From: Kappaphycus alvarezii
Taxonomy: Eukaryota; Rhodophyta; Florideophyceae; Gigartinales; Solieriaceae
Direction: 5' to 3'
Length of the DNA: 64,000 bases
Assembly (NCBI GenBank): GCA_002205965.3
Contig: NADL03000645.1
Span: forward strand, 806,001-870,000
Program-made: the position numbers and the translations under genes
In this document: positions 31,490 through 42,933 of the stretch, piece by piece
Layout of the letters: every line of letters begins with the position of its first letter
Numbering within the stretch: position 1 is the first letter of the stretch
Notes under the pieces: generated by a model
What the model was told of the DNA's origin: nothing
The model's database searches: none
What the model saw: the letters and a program-made list of their open reading frames with translations, nothing else

Positions 31490-32300
31490 AGATGGACAGA
31501 TAGTAATGTTTTAATCTATAATGGACACCTGTTTCGCCGTACGAAGAGTGGCCCGGAGATCGTCGCTAATATATCATAGCTTGCAGACATCTCGCGTTTC
31601 CTTCACGACAGTGTGGGAAATTGGGACAGTCTAACTATCCTGAACTTCGCAAAGGACACGTTTTGGTGGCCTAGGGTGATATACGACATTCATGGGCAAA
31701 TACGCTCATGCTAATCTAGCCAAATGATGCGTTGACTGCCGAAGTATATGCAAATAATAGGAAAGCCGCTACATGGGTTTCTTTCAACATTCTCTATTGA
31801 TTTCACGCGTCCCTTGTAGCGTTCCAAGGAGCGTAATCGATTCATATTGATTTGTGTCGAAAATATCGTCGGGTGCCCAATCGCTTTTCCCACCAGGGAC
31901 TGCATACAGCCCACTGTCATAAGATGCATTGAGGAGGAAGTGACTCGTCCTTTTGGTTTGCTTTGGGGTATCATTAGCGACAACGCAAGTTGTTTCAAGG
32001 CCGCTTCGCTCGCGGATTACATGAAAAAGTCAGTGGGTCAAGTGGCTTACGGTCACGACGTATGAACCAATGTACAACGCGAGAGCTGAGAAGATGGCTT
32101 GTAAGCTGAAATTCAGGATATAAAAAGTTACCCGCGATAGCCCGTATTGGGCAGAAGCCCACCATAATTGCGTTTTTGGATATTTTCGGCGCCCAGGGTC
32201 GATTGAGATTGCCCCGTTTGAGATTATTTACAGAGTTAAAACCCACATTCAAAGGAAATTGTGCAGCGGTTTCTCGAAGGCGCAGGATACTGATGACAGA
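31490..32300 (+). pseudogene. pol: Gypsy integrase, broken
   Basis: The zinc domain survives as RFLHDSVGNWDS and DTFWWPRVIYDIHGQIRSC (31,590-31,715), with the GH of the usual HxxxGH lost and a TAA replacing the residue after Cys. Core: FSIDFTRPL (31,793) with the first Asp and GIISDNASCFKAASLADYMK (31,968) with the second. The Glu region is degraded (TTYEPMYNARAEKMACKLK in a shifted frame near 32,055). No chromodomain is apparent after it. Confidence 0.8.
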
Positions 32301-33115
32301 TCAATCGAGACACAAGCTCTCGTGGTTCTTCGCGCAGAAAGAATCCTGAGTGCAAAAGGCCAATATGGATGCTCCACAAGGAAAAATATTCTTCGTGGGG
32401 GAACAGGTCCTATTTTTTCATGGCAACTGCTTCTAAGGGGTTAACTGGCTGGCCTTGTAGTCGAGATATTTTGGCCCATGCGAAATTGTGTTAGCCTCTC
32501 ACCCTCGCTGTGGCCTGCACTCCCGCCACAGGAGGTTCTCACGGCAAGCTATTCAGGCTCGACGTTTGAGCAGGTACCATCTGCGCCTGAAACATCCAAA
32601 GCACAACCAGAACTAAGTACCAAACTTCTTATGCAGTCGTTTTGTACATTTTTACATATCTACTTCTCCGTCAGAAGGGAGATGGTGAGAAAAATTGAGT
32701 GAATGACATTTGATCAAATTAGTATGCTAATGGCTTCTGGGTTGTCTGACGCTGCCCTAGGAGGTCTTCGACCGCCCCACGGTAATTTTTTACCGTTGGA
32801 ATCGAAAAAAGTCAGCACTTCCCGACACTACCGCATTGTCCTGGATGATCCGACGGATACCCGCGCGACCAGTACCCTCAATTCTCGCCGATCTTCCCTA
32901 TCCCCGTCTAATTGTTCGCAATTTGCTTTGGCCGCGCCATTTACGATTTACCAACCGTCCGAGGCAGAAATGAAATTACTGGAGGCTCACGACCGATAAC
33001 GCAGGCAACGAAAATGCGTAGGATGTCGAGAGGGGTAATGCAAGGGCCACAGTGGAGGAAAATGATGCAAGCAAGAAGAGAGTAACTCAGGTAATGTGCA
33101 GTGGGGATGAAGAGG

Positions 33116-34040
33116 TGTTCTAGAAGTTTAGAACGCTGAAAAACGGCATGGAGTAGTATTTTACTAGCCGGTAAGCCGGGCATAAGTAGCACAAAGAGTA
33201 CGGACGAGAAACAGTAGTTCAGAGAAGTGAGTTGGGGAAGTCGGGAACGTCGATGGTGTGGGAGGTCGAGAAGTTTTTGGGACAGGAATACCATGTCTTA
33301 TCTCGAAACGCACTGTATACCACCCGAAATCTCCCAGCAGCACACTTCTCTGCTTCTAGAAAATTCTCTGCGCTTGAAAAAGTTGCTGGCACTGTGCAGT
33401 AGCTTAAATATGCTGATGTTGAAAAGTAGCCTATATAACACCAACTAGTGTCTATCCGTCATAGCACTGTCCTCATATGAGGCACACTTTGTCCTCATAT
33501 GAGGACAGTGTCCGTAACATTTTGGAAAGGTAAATTTTTAGGAAGCCCGGACGTTTTTCTGCAAAAATGGTTTTTTTACACTAGGATGCAGTACAGTAAC
33601 TCTTACTGTACATGACCATTCGTTTCTGAAACCCTCCACGATATTACGAACGATATTTTCTTCGAAACTGAAATCGTTCTCACAACTTTTTGCGAAGAGC
33701 CGACGTTGGTGAGGGAAAATTGCTCTAGCCTTAACCGAGGTCAACAATCTTGAAACGTTTGTTTTGATCGGCCATCTACACTCATGAACTAATGCGAAGG
33801 GACAAGAAATGCGCAGAGGTAAAAAATTGTATTGAAAAGAAGTGGTAAAAGTAGTCCTCATATGAGGACAACGGTCCAATAGACAGTAGTGGAAAGAAGA
33901 AGATAGGAAAAAGGACACTACCCACTTTCCGAGCAGGCACTCCCCAACTCCTTCTTCGACACCATTCCCCATTCCTCTGTGTCACGCTCCCATCAACGAC
34001 TTCGCGCGCGGCCCTCTTTCAACCTTTTGCGCTCCAAGCA
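33116..34040 (+). repeat. Gypsy 3' LTR split by an insertion
   Basis: Starts TGTTCTAGAAG after the purine-rich GTGGGGATGAAGAGG. It matches the 5' LTR up to CTATATAACACCAACTAG (33,448) and again from AAAAAGGACACTACCCACTT (33,909) to CGCTCCAAGCA (34,040). The difference in length is explained by the 438-bp insertion 33,449-33,886. Confidence 0.75.
33449..33886. mobile_element. 438-bp palindrome-bearing insertion (MITE-like) in the gypsy LTR
   Basis: Present in the 3' LTR and absent from the 5' LTR, which gives its borders. The ends are inverted: TGTCTAT (33,449-33,455) and ATAGACA (33,879-33,885), flanked by TAG on both sides (33,446-33,448 and 33,887-33,889). The 16-bp perfect palindrome GTCCTCATATGAGGAC lies at 33,491-33,506 and 33,854-33,869, with a shortened copy GTCCTCATATGAGG at 33,469-33,482. 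A TA or TAG target duplication would fit a mariner- or Harbinger-like mobiliser, but no transposase is present. Confidence 0.7.
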
Positions 34041-34049
34041 AGTAGTACT

Positions 34050-37000
34050 ACCAAAATATTAACTGGTCGTCTACGCGATCCAATACTCTGATGCTGATGT
34101 CTGGAGAATTTGCTGCCCGCTCAACAGTGAGGTCGCGACGAAATATTCCGGCCAAAGGCGAGTATGCCTTCGTCGAGCATTGGTAAATCTTCCCATAAAT
34201 TCAGTTAGAAATATGACGGTAATGAAAGTAGTTTGAGGTATAAAACCGTTAGAGTTCACTTCTCCTACCTAGTGGACGTCTCTGTTCGGAAAAAATGAAC
34301 GAACTCGGTAGATTAGTAGAGCGTCGATGAGGTCTGCAACTAGCGATGGACCACCGAACAGAAGATCAGGGGAAACACAAGGCAGAGGCTGGCTCAATCT
34401 CGGGACGATCTAACCGTGCAGCAGTCGGGGGAGATACGGGGAAACTGTCACGGCGCGATACAGGCAAGGAGGGAGGTAATAACGCAAGCAGTAACAGAAC
34501 GAGAAAGTCAAAGAAAAAAGAAGAAAGATGGAACTCCAAGGCGGAAGGCTGCTTACCTCTTTAGTTTACAGGCACCGTAAAGGAGATGGCAGTCAAATAT
34601 CTTTGAAGTACGTACGGAGTCAGATTGGAACTGGAACTAGACCGTAGTAGTCCTGTGCATACAATTATCAATTTCTACTACTTATCTTGCGCATTACTAC
34701 CTTACACGCTACTATACTCCTGACAGCCCTATAATTGCCTTACGGATTCCTCACCCCGGTGCGTTTTAAACTGCTGTACGTTCTCACCTTTGCCACGTGG
34801 TTGCCGGGCGGGGTCACCGCGAGCTGCAACCAAGAACCGAACGGCCGGGTTATCCTCCCTTTGGATACCTATAAATTCACCCATTAAACATACCATATGG
34901 TCATTTCCACCACTTTGACACAGAGTAAACAGTAATATGGGGGTGCTGCTGCAGCGGGAAAAATCAAAAATACAGATTACAGGGAAAATTAGCAAAAAAT
35001 CCATCAATATATATATTTTATACGGAAAAAAATGAAACAGACTACCATTGAAAATTTATATTTGAGATTTACTAGGGATCCATGCAATTATCATTCAATT
35101 TTGAGCCGTCAATGAGGTATATCGTACTGAATGTTTTGATAATAAGCGAGAAAATATCTTTCTCCTGTAACAATAAGGCTATAAAAGCCACAAATAGCAT
35201 TAAAGCCATAAAAGCCACAAATAGCATTATTAGAGCATATGCGGTTACAAAATCCAACAATCTCTAAGAATTGAAAATGTCAAGTGCTATGTTTTGCAAA
35301 CATGTTCAATTTTATAGATACATAACTCTTTACAAACAAAAAAAGTATTGTAAAACCCAATATTTGAGCAATTGCCACTCTTATATTGATATTCTCATCG
35401 CAAAAATGTCATCTATAGCTGCTTTCTTTAAGCTTTTTGATATAATTCTTTGGATTTTTACTCGAATATCGCTTCAACTTATCGAAGGAGGCAGTCTGGG
35501 CGAGAATTAGTGTCCAAATTTGATTCATTCCCATTGATAAAAAAAATTTCTTTTGATTAATCCAGCCATATGCGCTAACATTTTGGTAAATAATGATGAT
35601 TCTGATCAATAATTATACCTCTATACTTATATTTGAACCGTAGAATACAGTCTACTCAAACGGAAGGTATAATTCTTCGTCATGTAGTTTTATCCTCGGT
35701 TAGGTGTGCGTACGATTAGAAATGTACTGAACAACGTATCATTAAAAATCACCTGCGGTTACCATCGTCGCTGCATTTATTAATGCTGAAACAGAAAAAA
35801 GAATCCTGTAAGCAAACTGAATTCATTGATTTTAAGTTTAATCACAGTGTTTACGCTAGTTTTTTATTTAACATAAATATCCCGTCCTTTTTATTTTGCT
35901 GAATATTGGTGATATTTTCGTATAGCAGATGACTTTCATTTACTTCACCACGAAAATATGCAGAACCAACATGAAAAGTCCTAAATACACTAATTTAAAA
36001 GACTAAAAAACTAGGTTCGAATAGAGCGGCTAATTTCTGAGTGTTTTGGTGGGCGACATATTGCAAACGCCCCACACGTGGACCAAATCGCATAAACTAG
36101 CTGCGAATAAAACCGAAACTCCTTTCCTCTGTGGGCTGTGACAGCGGCCGTATATTCGGCGACAACCTCCGGCTTCGTCGCAGATGACCAGATCTCTAAC
36201 GGGAAAGATAACGTGACGGACAATATCAGCCGGCAGATTATCTCGCCGGCTTATTGGTCTACGCTGACAAGAAATACTTCGGATCGTCTGTCCAAGTGAA
36301 TGCATGTAAGAAGGAACGTCGCTGCCGGTTCTGCTTCAAGTGAGTCCGGCGGGCCAAAGTCACACGTTGGCCGCTCAAGAAGGATATCAAACGCCGTTGC
36401 CGGGAGCCTCAGTTTAGGGAAACTAGGAAGTAGTTCCATATTATTTAGTAATTATGTAATGTATTCGTTTTCACTGTAGTTTGCTGTTAGTATTTAAGGA
36501 ATAACGCTGCTCCTCCAGGAGGAGGGGAAGTGGTCCATCGAGTCATATTTCTCTTCCGGAGTTGGTTCGCAGTGAACTCAAAACTTAATAACTCCGTTTG
36601 AATTCTACTGAAGCTACGTGTTATCAGGCTTCATTCTTTATCCTTTTCCTTTTACTCCATCCACTGCTACTCTATACTCTCTGCCTATACGCAATTCTGT
36701 CGCGTACAGCAGCTCTGGTTCCGTCTGAGCATTTTCTCTTAGCTTGGTTTGTTGCCTGGTTGTCGCTTTACTCAAATAAAAATACTGTTATTGAACTGGC
36801 AGCAGTCGACATTTATTCTTCTAAGATCACTGTGAATGTTCTTTGACCCAATAGATTGCTAATTTAGGCTTTATGGTATGTTTATTTTTGTAATTGTCGC
36901 TTTCTTGTCCCCAAGCTGCAAAATTTCACTTCTCTAGGTCAATTCTTCCTTTGGTATCTGAGAATGTGATGTTTTGATTTTCGCATCTGCTGGAAAGGGG

Positions 37001-38560
37001 TTGGTCAAGACTTCGAGCGATAAATATGGTGTTATCTGCGTAAAGTTGAAATATTTTAAGAGTCAAATCGATGGATCCATCCACTGATATTGTCCCAAGC
37101 CTCCATCATGTACATAAAAGCGTATGGTACTCAATACTATCTACTTTCGTCGTTGAACATCTTCTTCCGCCAAACAAGAAACTTATCACAAGGATCAGAA
37201 AATATGTCTCTTGTTAGAGGAGCAGTATGGTGTCGAGTTCTTTTGAAGTTTCAAGAGGCTATCTTCTGTTCCATTACTTTGTAAAATTCTTCTTCGTATT
37301 CCGCATTTCCGAAAATACTAGCACGGTTCGGGTTTTCTCGGATTCCGTGGCGAAATTTGGTCGCGCACCAAAACCTAAGATGATTTTTTCGGACTTTCGG
37401 GTCCAAGTATATAATTTATGCCCTTAACAGTAAATGAAAAGGCATTTTTATCATCGTTAGGTCTCATAATACTTATCATATGATAAGAATTGCGTAGTAA
37501 GTCTTGGTAGGGTTCAGCGATAATTATAATCTGACGAATTTATAATACGGTCTACTTCATCGGCATACTATATATTTTCGCGATGAGAACTAATCCTTTA
37601 CCAAAGATTCTCCTTTGGTCTCAATACCCAATTGTCGGGCCGTTACGTACTGAAAGCCCACACCGTTTAAGTCCTTTCCTGACGTCCACTTTACTGATAT
37701 TGGCCAAGAAACGTAATGAAATAGAATATGTACCTCATTTACTAAGTAAAGTACTGGATAGCTGCTCGTAGAAACGATTTTAATTAAAACAAACTGTGAG
37801 GCAACGCACCGTCATCCCGGATTGAGGTATGATAACGAAAGTACATCACACGGGGAACAGTGGGTAGCGCACCAAGGAGTCTAGCTCCTCCTCTCTTTTA
37901 AACTGTCTTTGGGTTATCTTAGGTCAAACTCTGACGGAATAGTATCCCTAGCAGGGTAGATTTGGTTCTATAGCGAGACAGTAAGGGTCTTCAGAAATCA
38001 AAAATGAACCTGTCATTGTAATTGGCGCTGCAATCCACTCTGTTTTTCTTTACCCGCTTTTACAGCGTATACCAGAGCTAGGTAACATACAATGTAGAAT
38101 AAAGACAGATATAGGGTAAACTTTATCCGAAAGAAATCTCTGGGAGATCCCATTCAGGAAATATTGAAAAAAAACTGTAACGAGGACGTAGCTCAGTGAT
38201 TGATGTGAGAAAAATCAGCCTCGCTTTCTAAAGCGCCTACGATATTGTTTGAAATAACATTTATTGAGAACATGACTAAACATTTTTCCCTCAAAAAGCT
38301 ACAAAAACTAGCTGTAAACCGTCCTTTTTCACCTAAATTCAGTGGATATTACGAGCTCATTGGCATCAGTTTCCTCGACCTCGATAAGGTTTACATTTCG
38401 TTGCACCGCTAAAATGTTGAAATGGAAGAATTAAGGTTTTATTTTATTGCAATAGATATTAATATGTTAGATGCGAAAAAGAGGTATCTCTGCTGATCTA
38501 CTCATGTCAAGGGATTTGAAAGGCGCTTTTTAGTGATTACAGGTCGAAAATGACGCACCA
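34050..38560. other. Mostly unassigned, AT-rich
   Basis: No recognisable domain. Items seen: a basic frame at 34,346-34,564 (TRKSKKKEERWNSK); a GC-richer patch at 36,050-36,420 with overlapping minus frames; and a leader-like stretch at 36,460-36,560 with TATTTAAGG followed by the palindrome TCCTCCAGGAGGA (36,512-36,524), which resembles part of an LTR. None could be tied to a second copy. Confidence 0.4.
35181..35229. repeat. 27-bp tandem duplication
   Basis: ATAAAAGCCACAAATAGCAT followed by TAAAGCC (35,181-35,207) is repeated for 22 bases at 35,208-35,229 without mismatch. Confidence 0.85.
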
Positions 38561-38568
38561 GACAGTTA

Positions 38569-39170
38569 TTGGTTACCGCTTTAAGGGAACAATTCCCATC
38601 CAAAATTGATAGTCTAACATACAAGAGCCGGATAATAAAAGACTATTTTGACGATTTTCAATATATTTCAAATCATTCCACCGAAACGGGAAATGAGTTC
38701 TTAGCAGTACTCCCAGTTCTAATGACAAGCAATACCTTTAAAGTTATGAAATAGTCCCATTTTTGTTACTTTGTAGCATCAATATAAGATTTGCAGAAGA
38801 AACTGGACTGAAAAAGTCAATAGTTGTCAATTAAAGTATCGTAAAGAGCAAAAGTATACCCGGGTGTTGCACTGAGCAAAACTTATCATATCATGGATAG
38901 GGAGAGAATGTTAGAGGACAAAGACTGCAGACGCTGACTACCATATGTCGAAAAGAATAGGTGATATAGTTGAGATTTTTTCGATCACACTGCCAAGAAC
39001 TGCACAAAAAATGAAACCAAGGACTAATAAAACAACTATATCGACAAACGGGCCTTATCTGAAACCATTAGTCAGGAAACTTATGCATTCGCACTCACTA
39101 CAGGAATTAAGCCGACGGTTGTTAAACGCGATCATTCAGGCTACCCTGGACGCAAGATAACTGAACTGTT
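38569..39170 (+). pseudogene. Copia scrap related to copia-1
   Basis: The frame at 38,945-39,160 contains SKRIGDIVEIFSITLP, which matches VGDIVEIFIHLP of the copia-1 integrase linker. The frame at 38,569-38,754 (DYFDDFQYISNHSTETGN, FLAVLPVLMTSNT) faintly resembles the copia-1 Gag stretch NFESRFDAQIARFHSSTGTS and SFLLLANS. If both are right, most of the element between Gag and the linker has been lost. The first match is fair, the second weak. Confidence 0.35.
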
Positions 39171-39213
39171 TCCGATGCTAGAAAAACAATCCAAATATTT
39201 CTTATAAAATGTT

Positions 39214-39748
39214 TTGGCACAGAAATTGTTTTTCATCCAAAAATTCTACTCTTTTTCTATTTTATTCATGGCAAACCCCATTTTTACCCTTATTCATGTT
39301 TATCTTTTCATTACGCAGGAACGATTTACATTCACTCTTACTCTTCAGAATCAGGATAAAGTTCTTTTGAGTATATTTAGTCCAGCACCAACCTACATGT
39401 ATTTACCTATTGTAAAGGTTTTTACTTATGATCTTACAGAAAAATCTCGTATCTATGAACAAAGTCACCAATAATGCGCTGATTCAAAATAAATTCTTGC
39501 TTATTGTAGTATTAACTATGCATACCGATCTATCTATACCGGTAATATTTAAAGCCCCAACGATAGAAAGTCATATCTTAATTTTCGGTCTGGCAGCATC
39601 AAAGCATCAGCCCTTTGCCATTACTCCAACTTTGAAACCCTCTACTACCTCTGTACCATTGAGAATTATGCTAGAAGACAATGCTGAATTAAAGAACCAC
39701 CTTTTTTTCTGTATGGGCCAACTTACTTTAATAGCAATCGTGGAATGA
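39214..39748 (+). other. Two overlapping unknown frames
   Basis: 39,214-39,474 (hydrophobic start, then FTLTLQNQDKVLLSIF) and 39,428-39,748 (KAPTIESHILIFGLAASKHQ). No motif recognised. They may be a degraded extension of the copia scrap just upstream. Confidence 0.2.
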
Positions 39749-40419
39749 TGGATGGGGAACGCGTAAGGGAATGTATTCATCAAAACTATTTAGACCTGTC
39801 TGAGGAGGCTGGGGAGGTTAAAATTTAGGAGATGGAAGACCAATGGACGTATCCTTGAGAATCAACACATTTATATCGAGAAGAGCTTTCTTCGGGGGGT
39901 CGGGCGCTGATTTTTGAAGAAAAAGAGGAACATAAGTATGAAAATTTGATTTAATACAACTCGCAGCGGGAGTAATCGAGTGTAAAGAGTGGCGGAAGGG
40001 GCTAGAAGCCTTTGACATTTGTTATGTAAGCCGGTGTGCAGTAGTTTATCCGTAATGTTTGAACTGATGGATAGTAATAAAGGATATATATCAGTATAAA
40101 TCACAGTCAGAAAGTCGGAGTAATTTCAAAATCTAATTTTGATAATCCCTGGTTTAAATTCGATTTTTTGGCACTACCAGTAATCTTTATACATAGAGTG
40201 GTACGAAAAACTATGGTATAAAGTAATACATTGCGAGGAGGGATATCAATAGTTTTATGAACGAAATACATTACCTTTATCCTAATGGTATTCGAGATAG
40301 GGCAAACAATACATTTGTGAAAAGAGTGATTTCAATGTTCGATAAAAGTTCTTTTACGAGATAGTACTCGGCTGTAGCTTTTCTACATGCCGCCCATAAT
40401 TTTAATTTACTTCAGTCAC

Positions 40420-40560
40420 ATGGCTGGGACGACCTATGAACCAATGTCGGAACAATATAGACGATGTCTGAAAGAAGCTTGAATCAAAATCAAAAACAAT
40501 TGGGGAAAAGAACATATTGCTGAAAGGAGCTTCTGTATAGGACTTGGATAGCTTTAATGC
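40420..40560 (+). pseudogene. Short gypsy integrase scrap
   Basis: ACGACCTATGAACCAATGT at 40,430 matches ACGACGTATGAACCAATGT at 32,055 inside the gypsy integrase at 18 of 19 bases. The translated TYEPMSEQYRRCLKEA parallels TYEPMYNARAEKMACK. Further similarity fades quickly, so this is a small diverged remnant of a related element. Confidence 0.4.
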
Positions 40561-40599
40561 ACAGAACTGTTATTGAATCGAGATGTGAAAATTTAAGAG

Positions 40600-42880
40600 T
40601 ATCGCTCGCTGAATGGGTTTTTTGATGCAAGAGGGCACTAACGGGATGTTCATTACGATTAGCATAAGACTGTGAGCATCTATTGACGAAAAGGAAGGAA
40701 GAATCATCTACTGAAGCCCCAATCCAGACTTACAGTGGAGATTTAAACATTCCCTATAGTGAAGGATCGCCAGGCGACAAAATTAATGAAGCACCCAATA
40801 TCGAGTCCCTGTCCTCATGTAAAGCGAGTTATATGATCACATATACACTATTGTAAGTCACATTATTTTAACTTAATTGAAAATTACAAAGTTGTAGAAA
40901 ATACAAATGAGTATAGTATTCCAGGAGCTGGTAATCTATATATTCGTTTGTACATACCTGTCCAAAAGTTTTAAACATAGGTGACAGCCATGGAATTAGG
41001 TACAGTACATGCAAAGGAGACTCAAATAAAATAAGTGAGTGAATAAAATTTAAGAATTGAGCCGAATATAATTAGGATATTCATTATGAGCCACACTAAA
41101 TGCACCTTAGTATCAACTAATATACTTCTGATGGCTTTATTAATGCTCAGTAGCTTTCAAATGGGCCCATATTCATTCAAAAGTAAATTAAAATATAAAT
41201 TTGAATTATTGTACCCGAACCAAAGCTAGACTACTCAAGAAAGCGCAAATGGCTGGCTTTTTATCACTGGCTGTGTAATTCAAAGCCAAAAATATGAATA
41301 ACAACAGAGCAATAGAGAAGCGGTACTCTATTGAACAGATGGGTATATGAGACAAATTTTTACATAACTATATCAAAGATAAATTACATAAGTTTCAACT
41401 GCTAGTTCTGAAACTAATTTTAAAGTCAAAAATGTTGAAAATCAAGGAAGATTTGTATTTCTATAAGCAGGTGCCGAAATTGTGAGATGAAAATGCCATA
41501 GTTTTCAAAACTTAAGGGTTTAAACCTTTGCTTTGTGATGAATGATTCATTAGAAGAGGTCTCGTGTGGCTACTTATTAATATGGCCGGCATTTAAACCA
41601 TAAGTCAATCCCACACTGTAAAAAGGAATGAAATTCAAGTCTTGATATTGATATTTTCGGATCTATTCGCACATTTCTTGTAGTGAAGTTTACGAGTGGG
41701 TATATCAGTACTTGTGTTTCATAGACGCACTCTGCAGTGAAGCTACTCGGAACGTTCTGGATGCCGGATTGCCCACATGCGATACAGAAAAGATGCCTTC
41801 GATGGAGACAGAATACTAAGGACATGCTAATCGTACTTCCGTTTATTTGTGAGATGCCAAAAAGACATTTAATTTGATTAGCTTCTCCATTACATTCAAT
41901 TCATTCAATATGAAAACGAGCAGTGCATTTTCTCTAAATTAACCAAGCATTTCAATTGTGCTTTTTGAGATTTAAAAAGTTAAATTAAAAAGATTTCATT
42001 TTTTGGATTGTAAAAAGTAATGTTGTTATGAAAATACTTTTGATAGAAACTGAGTGATCACAAAAATGTCTGCTAGAAAATTTTTAATCTGAAGGCCATG
42101 TTTCGTTGTAATACGATAATAAGGATGCAGAAGGTTGCTTTCATTAGTAGGTATCGTAAGTATTTGAGTTAATTGTTTTGCAAAAATTTGTAAATTATTT
42201 TGTACGAATTTTTTGTACGATAATTCTTCAAAGAACTACTAGATGTGTTGTAATGTTCCTGGTAGGGGGTTATTGCATATTTAGAGATTTTAAATCAAAA
42301 GTATGAAGGGCGTGGGTATCTGTTTTGATTTCACTAATATTTATAGCTAGTGGAATTGAGGGAATACTAAATTTTTAACTTCACCACCTTCATGCCTTTT
42401 TGAAATATTTCAACAAAAGAACGACTATTTATAAAGTTTTTCTACTTTTCTTCTTTCATTTATGCTTTAAATTCTTGCACTCTAAAACAATTGAAAAGAC
42501 ACAACACACTTAATGCAATATATCCATACCAATTTACATTATGCTCCTTTGAAAGCATATCTGGTCCATGATGAGCTATTTTCTAATTTTCTTTTGTATA
42601 ATCCGGTAGCTTAGACCAGGATTGCCACGTTCATTGAAAAATAGTTTTACTAGATACAAGCAACAAGGGGTATGGATCATACCTAAATTCGGGCTAGGCA
42701 TTGGTATATGTATAGAAATTTTGAAATTCATACTTTGATACGTTTCGTGCAAAAAGGTTTAAAAAAGGGCCTTGAATAATTAAGTTGTACTAATGCAATG
42801 AATAAGAAATAAAATAACCGTAAAATTGAAATTCACATTGACGAATTTGACCAGTTGGTTTGTTTTAGTATTCACTGAAT
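40600..42880. other. No recognisable gene
   Basis: AT-rich with dense stops in all frames. Confidence 0.6.
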
Positions 42881-42933
42881 GGCAAAAGTAACATGCCTCT
42901 AGTACAATGTACATAAGATTTAAACACATACAT

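Larger units (their letters stand above)
26787..34040 (+). mobile_element. Degenerate Ty3/gypsy LTR retrotransposon
   Basis: LTR-like repeats at about 26787-27236 and 33116-34040 share the order AAGAGTACGG, CGCACTGTATAC, CTTCTCTGCTTCTAGAAAAT, GTAGCCTATATAA and AAAAGGACACTACCCACTTT. Between them lie Gag, zinc knuckle, protease, RT, RNase H and integrase in gypsy order (integrase last). AGTAC precedes the 5' LTR (26782-26786) and AGTAG follows the 3' LTR (34041-34045), a plausible 4-of-5 target duplication. The LTRs are visibly diverged and every domain is broken, so this insertion is much older than copia-1. Confidence 0.85.

Noticed and set aside
36460-36560. LTR at 36.4-36.6 kb (TATTTAAGG and TCCTCCAGGAGGA palindrome)
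   Set aside because: No second copy, no TG...CA borders with duplication, and no neighbouring retroelement domain.
38179-38260. tRNA-like A box (GTAGCTCAGTGATTGATG)
   Set aside because: No B box (GGTTCGANNCC) or cloverleaf follows.
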